Program-made: the position numbers and the translations under genes | NCBI RefSeq assembly: GCF_020085105.1 | Contig: NC_058062.1 | Location: forward strand, 24,833,562 to 24,897,561 | Source of the DNA: Siniperca chuatsi | Taxonomy: Eukaryota > Chordata > Actinopteri > Centrarchiformes > Sinipercidae | DNA length: 64,000 bases | Direction: 5' to 3' | Part shown: positions 35,457 to 48,863 of the stretch, piece by piece | Layout: every line of letters starts with the position of its first letter | How positions within the stretch are numbered: position 1 is the stretch's first letter | The notes under the pieces: generated by a model | The model's input: only the letters and a program-made list of their open reading frames with translations | What the model was told of the DNA's origin: nothing | Databases searched by the model: none

Positions 35457-38400
35457 TAGCACTAATATTTTGTTCTTCATACAAACAGCTGCAAATAACA
35501 TGTCATCACTCAAATGTATATATCTTGGAGTGTTGGAATTGAGAGATTGGTATCTATCTCTCCATCTTTCTTCAGTAAGTTTCTCTCCTCTCTCACATTG
35601 CCCAGTCATAATAGGTGATGGCTTCAACACAGTCATGGATCCATCAGTAGATAAAAACCAACTCAGGCAACATACATACTCTGAAACATTAAAACAGTTC
35701 ATGAGTGATTTTGGTCTTGGTGATAGTTGGAGACTACAACAGCCAACTGTTAAAGAGTTTCCATTTTTCTCACCGGTCACCACACATAATCACACCTTGA
35801 TTTTTTCTTAACCAGCCACTCAATTATGCCAAATATTATAGTCACAAATCTGCCCCATTATAAACAGTGATCACGCTCCTGTTTCCCTTATCTGGAATAG
35901 AAGCGATCTACATAAACCCATCACCAGATGGCTTTCCAACAAATCTCTCCTCAAAGACAGATTTTGTTTTATTCAAGGAGAGTGGGCATCCTTCCTAGAG
36001 ATAGATGATTGTCCAAATACCTCAGCGTCATTACTTTGGGAAACATGAAAAGCTGTTTTTTAGATGGAAAATCATCTCATACTCTGCATACAAGAAGAAG
36101 AAAGACAAGGAACAGCAAACACATCTGGACAGAAAAATGGAAGATTTAAAGAAAGTTGTCAGAAATAAGGCTTAGGGTTACCAGACCCTAACCCTCTAAA
36201 GAATCGCAGGGCTGGAATTTCGTAATTTTAGGGCCAAGGCCACTTGGTCTGCAGCGGGGCAATTTTTTTGAGGGCACACAGGCCACATGCAAGGCCATCA
36301 AGGCCATAAGTTAGAAAACGCGATTTTAATTCACTTAAATAGACAAATTCATTTCTTAAAGCATTAATGCCTTTTTAATAAAAACTGTAACACTTTTAGA
36401 GAAATAAAAACATCAAAAGAATCATTCATTTGTACGTTATATTAGAAAAGGTTTTTTAGTAACAAACAAATTAGCAATGATTCAATAGTTGTTATAGTTT
36501 GTTATCACGCAGTCTTCGGGTCGCTGTGCTGAGCAGCAGTAGATAATAATGAGCAGGTGCAGCTCTCAACAAAGATTAGAAGGAAGCGAGACTGCTCACT
36601 TGTTAGATACTTCCATCATCAGCTGGATTAGACTTTTTTAAAACCAGTTTTAACGTCTTCTGGATGCAGTCTGATGAGGTATATGATATGAGTGTATATG
36701 GTGATGACTCATCTATAAGCATATATGTGTGAGACAGACATATTCACTGTATGTAGTTTACATATTTTGTCATATCACATTTAATGTATGAGAAATAGTC
36801 AATAACATTAATAACATTTAATCAATAACATACTGCACTCAAAGTTCAAATTATTTCAACTTTGACCTCGGTTGCTGCTGACCTTTCAAAGTGCAATCAG
36901 TGAGATAACAGCTGTATGTGACGTAGCAAGAAGTGACACATGCAAAGCTAGCTAAATCCAATGCTAAAGTTATCTTAGTGCACGTTTTTGATGGCGTATA
37001 CCTGCATCGTGCTATGCCTGTGCCACCGTGCGGTGAGCGTCTGAAGGCAGCTTTCCGTTAGAAGGTGGTGCCAGCTGGTCTCTGTGGGTGACTGGTTCCC
37101 AGAGGTCACTTGCAACAGCAAATGGTGTGCTGATGGGTTATCAATTTTTACCCCCATCTGGAATAACCCAGATGTAAAAAACCCTCCCCTCTTAGATTGA
37201 AAAAGGCATAACACATCCTAAGCTCATTTTGAAGAATACCATGGCTGGGAATAAACACTTTCTTCAATATCTGCACTCTGCAAATCTTCCCTTACCAGAT
37301 CTACATAAAATGAGCAACTTTGACCTCCCTCCATTAGTTCCAAAAAAACTCCTGTCTAAGATATAGAAGTTGATATCCAAACCTGACGCAACAATAGCCG
37401 TGCCATCAGTAAACTGGCAACACGATCGATCAAACCCAGTGTGTGTGTTGCTTGGACGTTGTGGACATGCTCTTGTTTACCAACAGAGATTTTGGCTGAC
37501 TGGTCTATTTTTGTTTATTACATGCTTATTTTTGGACATTTTATAGTTGTCCCAGGCTAGAGAGACTGTGATATTTAATAGCTTGTAATAGGATATGTAA
37601 TAGGGAATAGTGTATGTGATCTGCTTCACGGTATAAAACCAGAGCCTGTTGACTGCTGCACAGAATCCATTGGTACAGATGTTGAGTCAGATGTTTACTC
37701 CACTCCCACTCTGTCCTCCCTCAGGCTACAACCACCCTGCTCTCCTCAAGCTGATGGCCAATCCCAGCAATCTGGTAGGTCGTCTTCACGTTCAAGATCA
37801 TTTATGTCATCATAGTGTGCGCTAGTCCAGTGTAGTAAAGTGGTTCTGATAGTGGATTCTGCACACTACAAAGGGCATGTTATGTTAAGATAACCACAGT
37901 TCTGACATTCCATCCTCATCATTTTTCTAATAAAAATGCTGCTGACTTCTACGGCTTCTACTACTGACGTAGTAGCAAAGCAGGGTTTATTCGCAGGTTG
38001 ACAAAGACACATAGCTCACCATAAAAACACCAACGATAGTGAAATACATTTTGCATTACTTAGCCTACATGTTTAGGAGGAGTAGGTGTGTTTCCATCCA
38101 CCCGTGTTTATTTGCATTTTTCTGCGACTTCAACGTCCACTGAAGAGACGAAAAATAGCTGCTGACTAAGACATCAGATCGGTGTGGAGCGGAGGGGGGG
38201 CTGGAACCTTCCTCACTATAATACACGAAACTGACAGAACTGTCATATTTCCATCGTGTGTACTACATTGTTTTTCACCGTTTGAGGTTTGACTGGCACT
38301 CATTTAATAACGTCATCTTGTTGCGCCCTCTTCTTCTGCAGCGGTTTAATGGCACCCGACTGGAGAATCGGTGCCACCTACTGCTTACCTCGGTAAACCA

Positions 38401-38725
38401 ACTCCTAATAGTCGCATTATGGTAGTGGATGGAAACAGGCATTCATTCACATTTTCTTTTGCCGATTTTCTCGAAATTCGGTTAAAATTTGCACTACATG
38501 TGGATGGAAACCTGGCTAGTGATGCTTTTGAAAAATGTGATTTAGTTATTGGTGGATGTTATCAGTGAACAGAGCTTATACTGTTGTCTACCCTACTTTA
38601 AATGAACGACTACATCACAGTGTAGTAATGTGGGCAGGAGCATTTTGAAGGTTGATGAGAGTCGAATTGAAAAGAGTTTGCTGAATAAATCTTTAAGAAA
38701 AGTTTCAGTTTTGTTGACCAAAATC

Positions 38726-38766
<41 letters not shown>

Positions 38767-41700
38767 CATGACCTTTCTTTCAGAGTACACTTGTGAACCG
38801 ACCCGCCCTGGGAATCCTACCGCCTGAGAACTTTCCAGACAAACTCACTGAAAGTCTTATCTCCGTTAGTAAAGCACACACACTCAGACACAAACATTTA
38901 CCAGCCAGAATTCAATTTTATTAAGCTAGTTAAACAACAATTCTGCAATTTGTCTTCCCTCCTGTCAGGTGGCTCCCACTGGAATGACTCGTGTTCAGAC
39001 GATGGCCTGTGGCTCTTGCTCCAATGAGAATGCTTACAAAGCAATGTTTATCTGGTACAGGGTGAGTGAGTACACATTCGGACTACAGCCGCGTTGCCAC
39101 CCAAAGTACCAGGACCTTTTATCCCCAGGAGCTACTTTTCAAGGAACTAAAAAGTTCTTCAGCCCGTTGTTGTGTGCGTTTCCACTGCGGTCTAAAGACC
39201 TGCAAAGATTAGGAAAATTACACCCATTAGGTTACACCCATCACACAGCTGCATAACTATTGTTTTAACTTATTAAACACATCACCTGCAGTTCAGCATG
39301 AGGACTGTTGCTTATTTTAACCTGTGCACTCTCACCTGTTTTAAATAGTGAGATTACTGGTGTATAATGGTGAAACTGAGAGCCACTGCTTCCTCAGAGC
39401 GCTGTAAATATTAACTAACCCTAACACAAGCATAACGTGTCTTTTTACATATACAGTAGTATATACTTGTCTTCAGATACAAGAACAGCCACTATACACA
39501 CATTTGGTTCCACAACTATTTATTAATCTGCAAAAATATAAATGTGCAAAAAACAGCGTTTGTGTGCTTCAGCAGGAGATACGAGGAAACACGCCGGTCT
39601 GCAGCCTGCAGTTCCTCCAGAGGTTCCTGGTAGAAAACCTTAGTAAATAAAAAACACAGCTAACAGCATGGAGACTTTTCCCAGCTGTATTATCTATTAA
39701 ATTGCACTTCTGTAAAGCTGGGAGACTTGTGAGAGATAGATTTTGATATTTTTCCCTAAGTAGCAAAGGACAAGATGTTCTGACTTTAAGGCCGTTGGTC
39801 AACAGTGTTGACCTTTTTTTCATGCCAAAAATGACTCAATGTGCTATATTTTTCTTTCAGCCTAAACAATAATGTGACAGACGGACGAATGGACGAATGA
39901 CTGTTTTAATGTCTTATTCACACACTGTAGCTCCTGATTGGTCAAGTTGTTTTCTCCACCAGCCAATAGTATCTCGTGTCCAGAAGTTGATTTAGGTGTT
40001 TGACGTGTTACACTACTGTTAATAAGAAGCATCTTGCAATCAGTAACGTTCTGTCTGCGTCAGTAATGTTATCTGACGTTCTTGGAAGAAACAGATTTCA
40101 TAACTAAATTCTTTCTTAGACAAGAAGCAGCAACAAAACAGCTGGGACAAACTACGAAAACGTGCGGGCAGCGCGCCGACATTTATAAAAAGGAAGCTAA
40201 CGCAACTTTATCAAGTGATGTTTGTAACAATGTTATTTTCAGTTGGCTGTCTATCGTGTTGCTATCCAAAGGAATGAGTAAATTCCTCGATTGATAAACT
40301 TCTAAAACTTCCTTTAGATGTTCACTAAAGAAATATCACTACATTATCTGACGTTTTAGCTTCTCTTCTCAAGCTAAACCCAAACAGTGAACAGTATTTT
40401 AGTGAACCAGCTTCCGAATGATTCGCTGATCTACAGTGGAGAGCACAGGTAGCTGTGCTAATGCTAATGCTAGGTGAGCAGGAACGACAAAGAGATGTTC
40501 AGAGTTCATGATAAGTGGATTTACTGAGGAGAGAAATGAAAAATTCTTTTGTTGATTAAAATGTGACTAAAACTCATACATTTTCGTCAAAAGACTAAAA
40601 CTAAATTCTGTCACCTGATTTAGGGGCGACTGTGGCTTAGTGGTAGTCCACCAATCGGAAGGTCGGCGGTTCGATCCCGGCTTCCCCCGGCCCACATGTC
40701 GAAGTGTTTTTGGGCGAGACGCTGAACCCCAAATTGCTCCAGAGGGCTGTGCCTTCGGTGTGCGACTGAGTTACTTAGTTGAAAGGCTTTGAGTAGTCGG
40801 AAAAGACTAGAAAGGCGCTATATAAGTCCAGCTAGTGTAGATCCAACATTTCCCATAATGCAACTGGATAGCTCTGCTTTCTGTTAAAAATAATCTTCAA
40901 GCCCAGACGGAGGTAACCCTGATGACGTGACCGTAACATCATTAGGTTTTTATTAATGATACTTTGTCTCTCAGACAAAGGTCCTCACTGTTCACTGATA
41001 GTACTATGATGACTAAGCTTTCTGTGTCATTAAGATGTAATATAACCCCTGATCATCTGCTAGACATGGTAGCCATAAACCTGCACCTAATGAGTGGTGA
41101 CGGAGTTTGACTGTATTTTTTTTAAATACAAAAAAATTAAATTGGGAATGCTCAGCTGACACCTTGAGTTTCTTATCTTTTCTTTTCTAATTGGTAACTG
41201 AGACGGAACACCCTTTGGTTTAGTAAGGATGTTTATTGTTCTGTTCTCAAGGTTGATATTTGCTGAAATCAGAACTTAAATATTATCTCAACAACCAAAT
41301 GTAAATTTAGCTTCATCTCTGTGTGAGGTCCTAACAGTGTGTTTGCTTTTGCTATAGAACAAGGAGCGAGGCCACAACACACCATCTGATGAAGACCTCA
41401 GCAGCTGCATGATAAACCAGGTGAGTGAAAAATCTCACTACTCATCATAATATTTTGGGATTTCAGCTACATTGTACTAAATATTTGCATCCTCCTCTCT
41501 GTTCTGTTTCTCTGTCTCAGGCTCCAGGTTGTCCAGGCCTCAGTATTTTATCTTTCATGGGAGGTTTCCATGGAAGAACCATGGGTACGTTAAATACTTA
41601 AATAAACACAACCTATTGCTGTTCTCCAGTAGTACTGCCACTGTGGTGAGTTGAAAAAAATGACCTTAGAGCTCCCCTCCCATGCTACATCGCATTGATT

Positions 41701-44700
41701 TTCGCTCAGATTTTGTAAACCTGCCATCGCACTTGCGCTGAGATTTGCTCTGCTTCTGCTCAAACTGTGTGCTTGCACTCAGACATGTGGCTGCGTGCAC
41801 AGATTCCGTGCGCTCCAGCTTCAGCCCTTCTCCTCGCACTCAGGCTGCTTCTGTGCTCTCGTGAAACTTCTGCTCTCTGATTTCTCCTCTGCTCTCTGAT
41901 TTCTTTGTGCAATAACCCTGTCACAATCCCCCAGCCAATAGAATGCCAGGTGTAGTGTTGACCAATTCAATTATCCCTGCCTCCTTGTGGGTGCGTTCGC
42001 TTTACTTCTTAGAGCGTCCCGTATGGACGGATACTCTTTAAGCAGGTTCATCCACTCCCACCCTCCTACATCTTTATTATTTATACATCTCTTGCTTTCT
42101 TTACAACTTTTGGAATAAAAGGACAGTTATTACATATACCAGTGCCCATACTTCTTACTATAATAGAATACTGTATAGGGAATCTGTGAAGGTACGTCAC
42201 ACCGTCTTGAATTTTGGGTGACATTTACGCCGCCATGTTGTTGTTGTTGTTGTTGTTAAAGAAAGCAAGGGAAGTATAATATGTCCATCAGTCCAACAGC
42301 AGTCATGTCATACTCACCACTCTGCTGCTCTGAAAGTCTCTTTATGACTAAGTGGTGTTTTTTCTTTCATTTAATTCCAGTCACTTCTTCTTGGCCATCT
42401 TTTCTATATTTGTGGTAAACTACTATCAATAAAACTCAATGCTTCCTGCAGATGTTTCACATTAAAAGCCTACCAGGAAAGGGAGGGATTGTGCCCTTTG
42501 AGCTTGCTATAGAGATAAAGATATATTAGATATAGATATATTATTAATAGATATAGATATGTACCTGAAGCACACCTGAACTACTGTACAGTGAACAACG
42601 ATTAAGATTCAAAGGCTGAGTTACTGTTGCCACATTGTAGGTTCATGGCTAACACCATGCTTTTGCCTTGTTAAGGTTGCTTGGCAACGACACACTCCAA
42701 AGCAATCCACAAGCTGGATGTGCCATCATTTGATTGGCCGATCGCCCCGTTCCCCAGACTGCAGTACCCACTGGAGGAATTTACCAGAGAGAATGCACAG
42801 GAAGAGGCTCGCTGTCTGGAGGAGGTAGGCTGTGTGTGTGCAGAGGGGACAAAATCCAAAGGTATACAGTAATATGCATCAGTTGTTTTACTTTAGAAGT
42901 TACTTGACTTGGAAATTTTGAAAACTTTTCTGTCAAAATTTAATCGACTAATAATTTCAGCACTACTCCAGTGATTCATGCTTGTGCCTTTATAAGGCCA
43001 TTTGATCATGCAGGAAGTACTGCCAGTGTGTATGATATTTGAGTGTTAAATTTATATTATAATATTATGAGATAAAAATGACAACTCTGAGAAAATAAGA
43101 ATACAATGGTGTGTGTGTGTGTGTGCTTGTTGGGACTCTTGTGTGCGTCTCCAGGTGGAGGATCTGATCGTGAAGTGGAGGCAGAAGGGGAAGCCTGTGG
43201 CAGGGATTGTAATTGAACCAATCCAGGCTGAAGGCGGAGATAACCACGCCTCCCCAGACTTCTTCAGAAGCCTCCGCAACATTGCACGCAAGGTAACAGT
43301 AATCACTATGGCAACAGATCCTTTAAAAGGCCTTAGCTTGTTGTGCTCATTCTGAGTTACACCTATTTGGAAGGTATACTGGTTTACTAGCCTCAGACAG
43401 CACTATGTTAACATGAAATGCATCAAGTATTCCCAGTAATAGCTTATGATAGATGTCCTTTGGCAAAATAACAACATCTTACAATAGAGTAATAATATTT
43501 AGGGATTGGACTGCATTATATCATACAACAATGTGATCTTGTGACAGAGTGAGATTGTTGAGCTCTGTAAGTGCAAATCTTTACCACAAAGTGTATATTC
43601 CCTTATATTATACAGTATATTATAAGTACTAATGATGGTTGAGCTTTTTGTGGCTTTGAATTTATTTTACTTCACTAGACCCAACATGGATTCCAAGGCT
43701 GCAGGATAGTCAGGAAATTTGAATGAGACGTACACATGACACATATAGTGAGAAGCAATATGGCCGAGCAACAGATGCAACATGCTCAGGGAAAGTTAGT
43801 TGGTCATCATTCACAATGGCCAGATTTCTTTCAGACTTTGTTGGAGAGAGCGAGGCGGAGCTGAGCTGGATATTAATGTTGTGCTGAACAGAAGGACTGG
43901 CTGCAATCACCAGGAGTTCAGTCTTGAGAGATTAAGTTGAAGGGATTTTTGAGATCTATTTTGAGATATCACTGAGGCAGGCTGAGAGTCGCGCTGAGAG
44001 TCGGGCCGTCTGGTGGGAAGGACAGATAGAGCTGGGTATCATCAGCATAGTAATGGTAAGAAAACCCATGTGAGTGGATGATTGGACCAAGGGAGGTGGA
44101 GTATATTGAGAAGAGACGGGGACCAAGCACTGATCCTTGCGGTACTCCAGTTGCAAGGAATTCACACTTGGACAACGATCTTCCTGTGATGGAGGACTCA
44201 AACCAGAGTAGTGCTGTACCTGAGATGCCAAGTTCAAATAGTGTGGACAGGAGGATTTGGTGGTTCACCGTGTCAAAGTGCTGCTGACGTCCAACAAGAT
44301 GAGAACTGATGACTGGGCAACAGCAGTGCAGGTTCAGTGGAATGACCGCAATGACTGCTCTTGAAACCAGACGGGTTTGAATCAAGTGGATTATTTTGAC
44401 AGAGAGAGTCTGAGGCTTGGCTGAAAACGAGTTGGTCTGAGCAGTGAACATTGTTGTCGAAGCCAATTGTATGATTTGTAGTTTATTCAGGGATGTTGTG
44501 GTTTGAATCTGAATTAACTGTAAAGGTTTTGATGTGTTTTAATATTTTAATTATTGTTGTTGGAGCAGTAAAGCAGCTGTATATCTTTTATATCTGTCTG
44601 GGCATGCAGCCGCACGGCTGTGACTACTGTTTACCAGTGCTGATTTTGTAGATTTTGTTTGTTTGATAAATGGACTACGCCTTTCTAGTCTTCCAACCAC

Positions 44701-47373
44701 TCAAAGCACTTCACACACTACATATCACATAATATGTAATTGACATGATATCACGGGTGTGGTCTGGCCTTGAGTCCTCCCTATGAAGACTTAGTCCTGC
44801 TCAACTTTCCTTCATTTCCTCTTTCTTGCATTCACAATCCGTCTACCTTGGTCACTTTCCCATGTCTCAGTCTGTTAACCTTTTATGTCCCCAGCATGGC
44901 TGTGGTTTCCACGTGGATGAAGTACAGACAGGTGGAGGGACCACAGGAAAGTTTTGGGCCCATGAGCACTGGGGCATGGATGACCCTGCTGACATTGTCT
45001 CCTTCAGCAAGAAGCTTCTGACTGGTGGCTTCTACCACAAAGATGAATTACAAGCTGATAAGGTTTGTCATTTTTAAACTTTTTTTCTGCAATGACCACA
45101 GACCACATATTGGTGATATTAGTGAAGTTTTATATGTTGTGTTTCAGATTTGAACAAGACAAAAAGTCTAAAGCCTTGTTTTAACTTATTAAACACATCA
45201 CCTGCAGTTCAGCATGAGGACTGTTGCTTATTTTAACCTGTGCACTCTCACCTGTTTTAAATAGTGAGATTACTGGTGTATAATGGTGAAACTGAGAGCC
45301 ACTGCTTCCTCAGAGCGCTGTAAATATTAACTAACCCTAACACAAGCATAACGTGTCTTTTTACATATACAGTAGTATATACTTGTCTTCAGATACAAGA
45401 ACAGCCACTATACACACATTTGGTTCCACAACTATTTATTAATCTGCAAAAATATAAATGTGCAAAATACAGCGTTTGTGTGCTTCAGCAGGAGATACGA
45501 GGAAACACGCCGGTCTGCAGCCTGCAGTTCAGTGTGCCTGCCGTTTCATCTGAAAAAAATAAACGTAATCTCACTGCGACGACATTAACAAGATATAATT
45601 TTGTACGATCGATTTAGCCCTTGCCTTAACATACACCATTAGTGGTTGGCGTTAGCATGTAGCTAATGTTAGCTTTTGGCTAGGGTAGCAATAGCATGAC
45701 AGCAGTTAGCTGTTTATTGCATTTAACAAGCAGCATGTGGGCCATATGTGATTTACCTTCAACCGACTAGTCCTGCGGTGTCTTCCACCACGGCTTCAAC
45801 AGCGCAGCAGCTAAGCCGGTTGGTTTCTGAAGATGGTTTCTGTCAGTTTAGATAGTTCTTATCACGCTGATGTTTGTTCAAGTTCAATTTTTCTGATAAG
45901 TTTGGTTTTAATTAGTTATTTGATGCTATAAAAAGGGGGTTTCACGTCATGATTGACAGCTGGGCTCTACTCCCGATTGAGTCGGCCAGGTGTACGGGCG
46001 GGTCCTCGATACCGTGGCTCCAACTCCGATCACTACTGCACAGACTCTGGCTCCAAATGAGGTCACCAGTGCAAGATGGCAGCTCCCGTATCCGGGATAT
46101 TTTGGCTTGATGTTTGTACAGCGGGAGGAAGAGGAGACGCGTTGCTCATAAAATCTAAAGGGCTCATCATCTGGGGAACATGAATGCGCATGAGTTGATG
46201 TAGTTACAACCTCCTCATAACCACAGATATCCAGTCTACTGTAGTTTCTTTTATTACAAAGTGATGATCTAATGGTTTAAAGTCAGGAGGAGGAGGATCA
46301 CCAACATCATTATGGCAGAAAGGCCAGTAGTATTCTGCTCTAGATGAAGTCCAAAGGACTGTCCGTCCAACACTTGAAGTTTGGTCACTGCTAAAAAAAA
46401 CCCACTGAAAACTCTTTCTGACTGTTTCTTTATTCAGATGTGTTGCCATGTATGAGTGTTGCGTACCTGTCACTTTTAGATGTTTATAATATCATTGTCA
46501 CTTTTACTTACAGGTGTGTTGGCTTGTGCATCTGCTTTGTCTTTTTTTCAGCCATACCGTATCTTTAACACATGGATGGGTGACCCATCAAAGAACTTGT
46601 TCCTGGCTGAGGTTCTCAATGTGATTCGCAGAGAAAACCTTCTGGAGGAGGTGACCCGCTCTGGGAAAGCCTTGCTAAACGGCCTTTATGAGCTACAGGT
46701 AGTGTGTTTCTGTGTTGTGCATATGTAAAGGTGCGGTTTGTTTTATTTTGTTGAAACTTGTGGGAATTTTTATTAATTCATTTTTGTTTTTTCATTTCTT
46801 TTAGAAAATTTAAGTGACCCACTTCAGCTAAGCCTGAATAACATAATGATGTATGCTCTAGGCTGATTTTTATTATGCCAGGCTTTCAGCTTTGCATGCC
46901 TAAAGAACTACTGGCTTTCTGATGCCGGCATCAGTTACATAAACCCATGAAGTACTGTGTTTGGAGTAGGGGTGTCGCAATATACCGGTATTGACGATAA
47001 CCGTGATATATGATAATATCGTGTAAATAATCCAGCACCTCTTAAATTATTTCCTTTTCTTTCTGTTCTCGTTTTGTCATAGTAGGTGGCGTTAAAGACA
47101 AAACACACAATAAACAAAGTTAAATTTGAATGATAGCATTATTATTTGATTTTTTTTTTTTTTTCAGATTTTCTGTAGATATCGCGATAATATCGTTATC
47201 GTGAATTCTTTAGCCCTAGTTTGGAGGTTGAGTATTGAGTATCTTTAAGGTTTTATGGATACTTGAAGAAACCAGGGAGTGTGATTAGCTGATCAGAATA
47301 TCTGGTTTTGGTGTGATTTATGGTTGCGAATGTAGCCTTGCCTTTCTGTCTTTCTTTCCTCTGTTCTCACTCA

Positions 47374-47450
<77 letters not shown>

Positions 47451-48826
47451 CCCATCGCTTCAGAGGACCTTACATTGACTTACCTTCATTTCCTGGAGAC
47501 TTACCTAACCATAACCACTACTTGCCTAACCTTAAACCCAGTCTTGCGTTTTGTCCCCAAAAGGAAAGTGAGTCCCAACAATGTGACTGTGTAAACAGAT
47601 TTAAGTCCCCACACACAGCAGAGAGGCCACAGTGGACAGAAGTGTAACACTAGACACATTTTACTTGAGTTAATGACAACAATACTTGTTACTGTGAGTG
47701 CAAAAAAACCTGAGTAATTTATCAAAACACCTGTTCAACAAAACATAAACTTCCAACAGCTTTCAACTGCTGTGCCCACAGTTTCCACCCCCTGCTGGTA
47801 TGTCCTACACAGCCACAGTGTGCTTGTTACAGCTAATTGTTATGAGCAAGCTAAAACGAAAGCTGTCGGTATGTAGCCTGTTTAGTATAATTAGCAAAAT
47901 ATCTTAATATTCGGCAAATTCTTACAGACTGCAGCCCCCACTCAAAAACTAGCCCCTCCTCCCTCTGCCAGCGGTACCTGTCAGGCAGAGGATCCGCATC
48001 AGCAGCAGAGGACAGGATGAGTGATAGTGACTGATTCTATGTTATGTATTCTTTTTAAACTTTAGTCAGTGTTTTAAAGTCAAGAATATTATTTATTTTA
48101 ATTAGAAATTCTCATTTGTTTTCAGGGAGATAATATTGAGTTTATATCGCAACTTTGCTGCTGCTGCTCTATAATATTTTGTTATATTAAAAATACTTTT
48201 TAATCCTGTTCTGAATTTATATTTTTTCTTGCACAGCAATACAAAAGAACGGATAAGAATATTGGTAAGGTACTGGACGACTAATCCTCAGAGATTTTGC
48301 CACACTATACTGCGCTCACTATCCCTTAAATAAGTCTGGGTGTATTACACCATTTTGGGCAAAGTTGTAAATCAGTGATCAGAGTTGACGTTTGACAGTA
48401 TTGAATTTTTATGTTCTCAATCATAAACAGGCTTATTGTAGTTTACTTTGATCATGCTTGGCATGAATATGAGCTAAATGTGTGTGAACATGAACCACGT
48501 GCGCCTTGTCCCCAGGCTCAGCACCCCGGCATACTGAGCCGCGCTCGAGGACAGGGAACCTTCTGTGCCATTGATATCTGTGATGATGCAACACGCAACA
48601 GCATCCTGCTGAAGGCCAGAGACAAAGGTATGACGTACATCCCCATTCATTCTTTTTTTTTTCTTATTTGGGGGGCCGCTATTCATCCATTGTGGCACGC
48701 TCTCATTTTGCGTGGCTTGGGGTGTGGGCGCTCTTGGTTTGGCCCTGCTGTAGGGATGCACTGGCAGTACAATGGAGCAAAGGTCCATAGAGGCACCGCT
48801 ATCATAAACATTGACAGTCGCAGCAG

Positions 48827-48863
<37 letters not shown>

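Noticed and set aside
35386..35811. 141-residue ORF starting in CA repeats as a gene
   Set aside because: The N-terminal part is translated microsatellite, and the remainder is L1-like endonuclease.
36176..36215. Interstitial telomere sequence
   Set aside because: Only one or two CCCTAA-like units are present, well below a real telomeric array.
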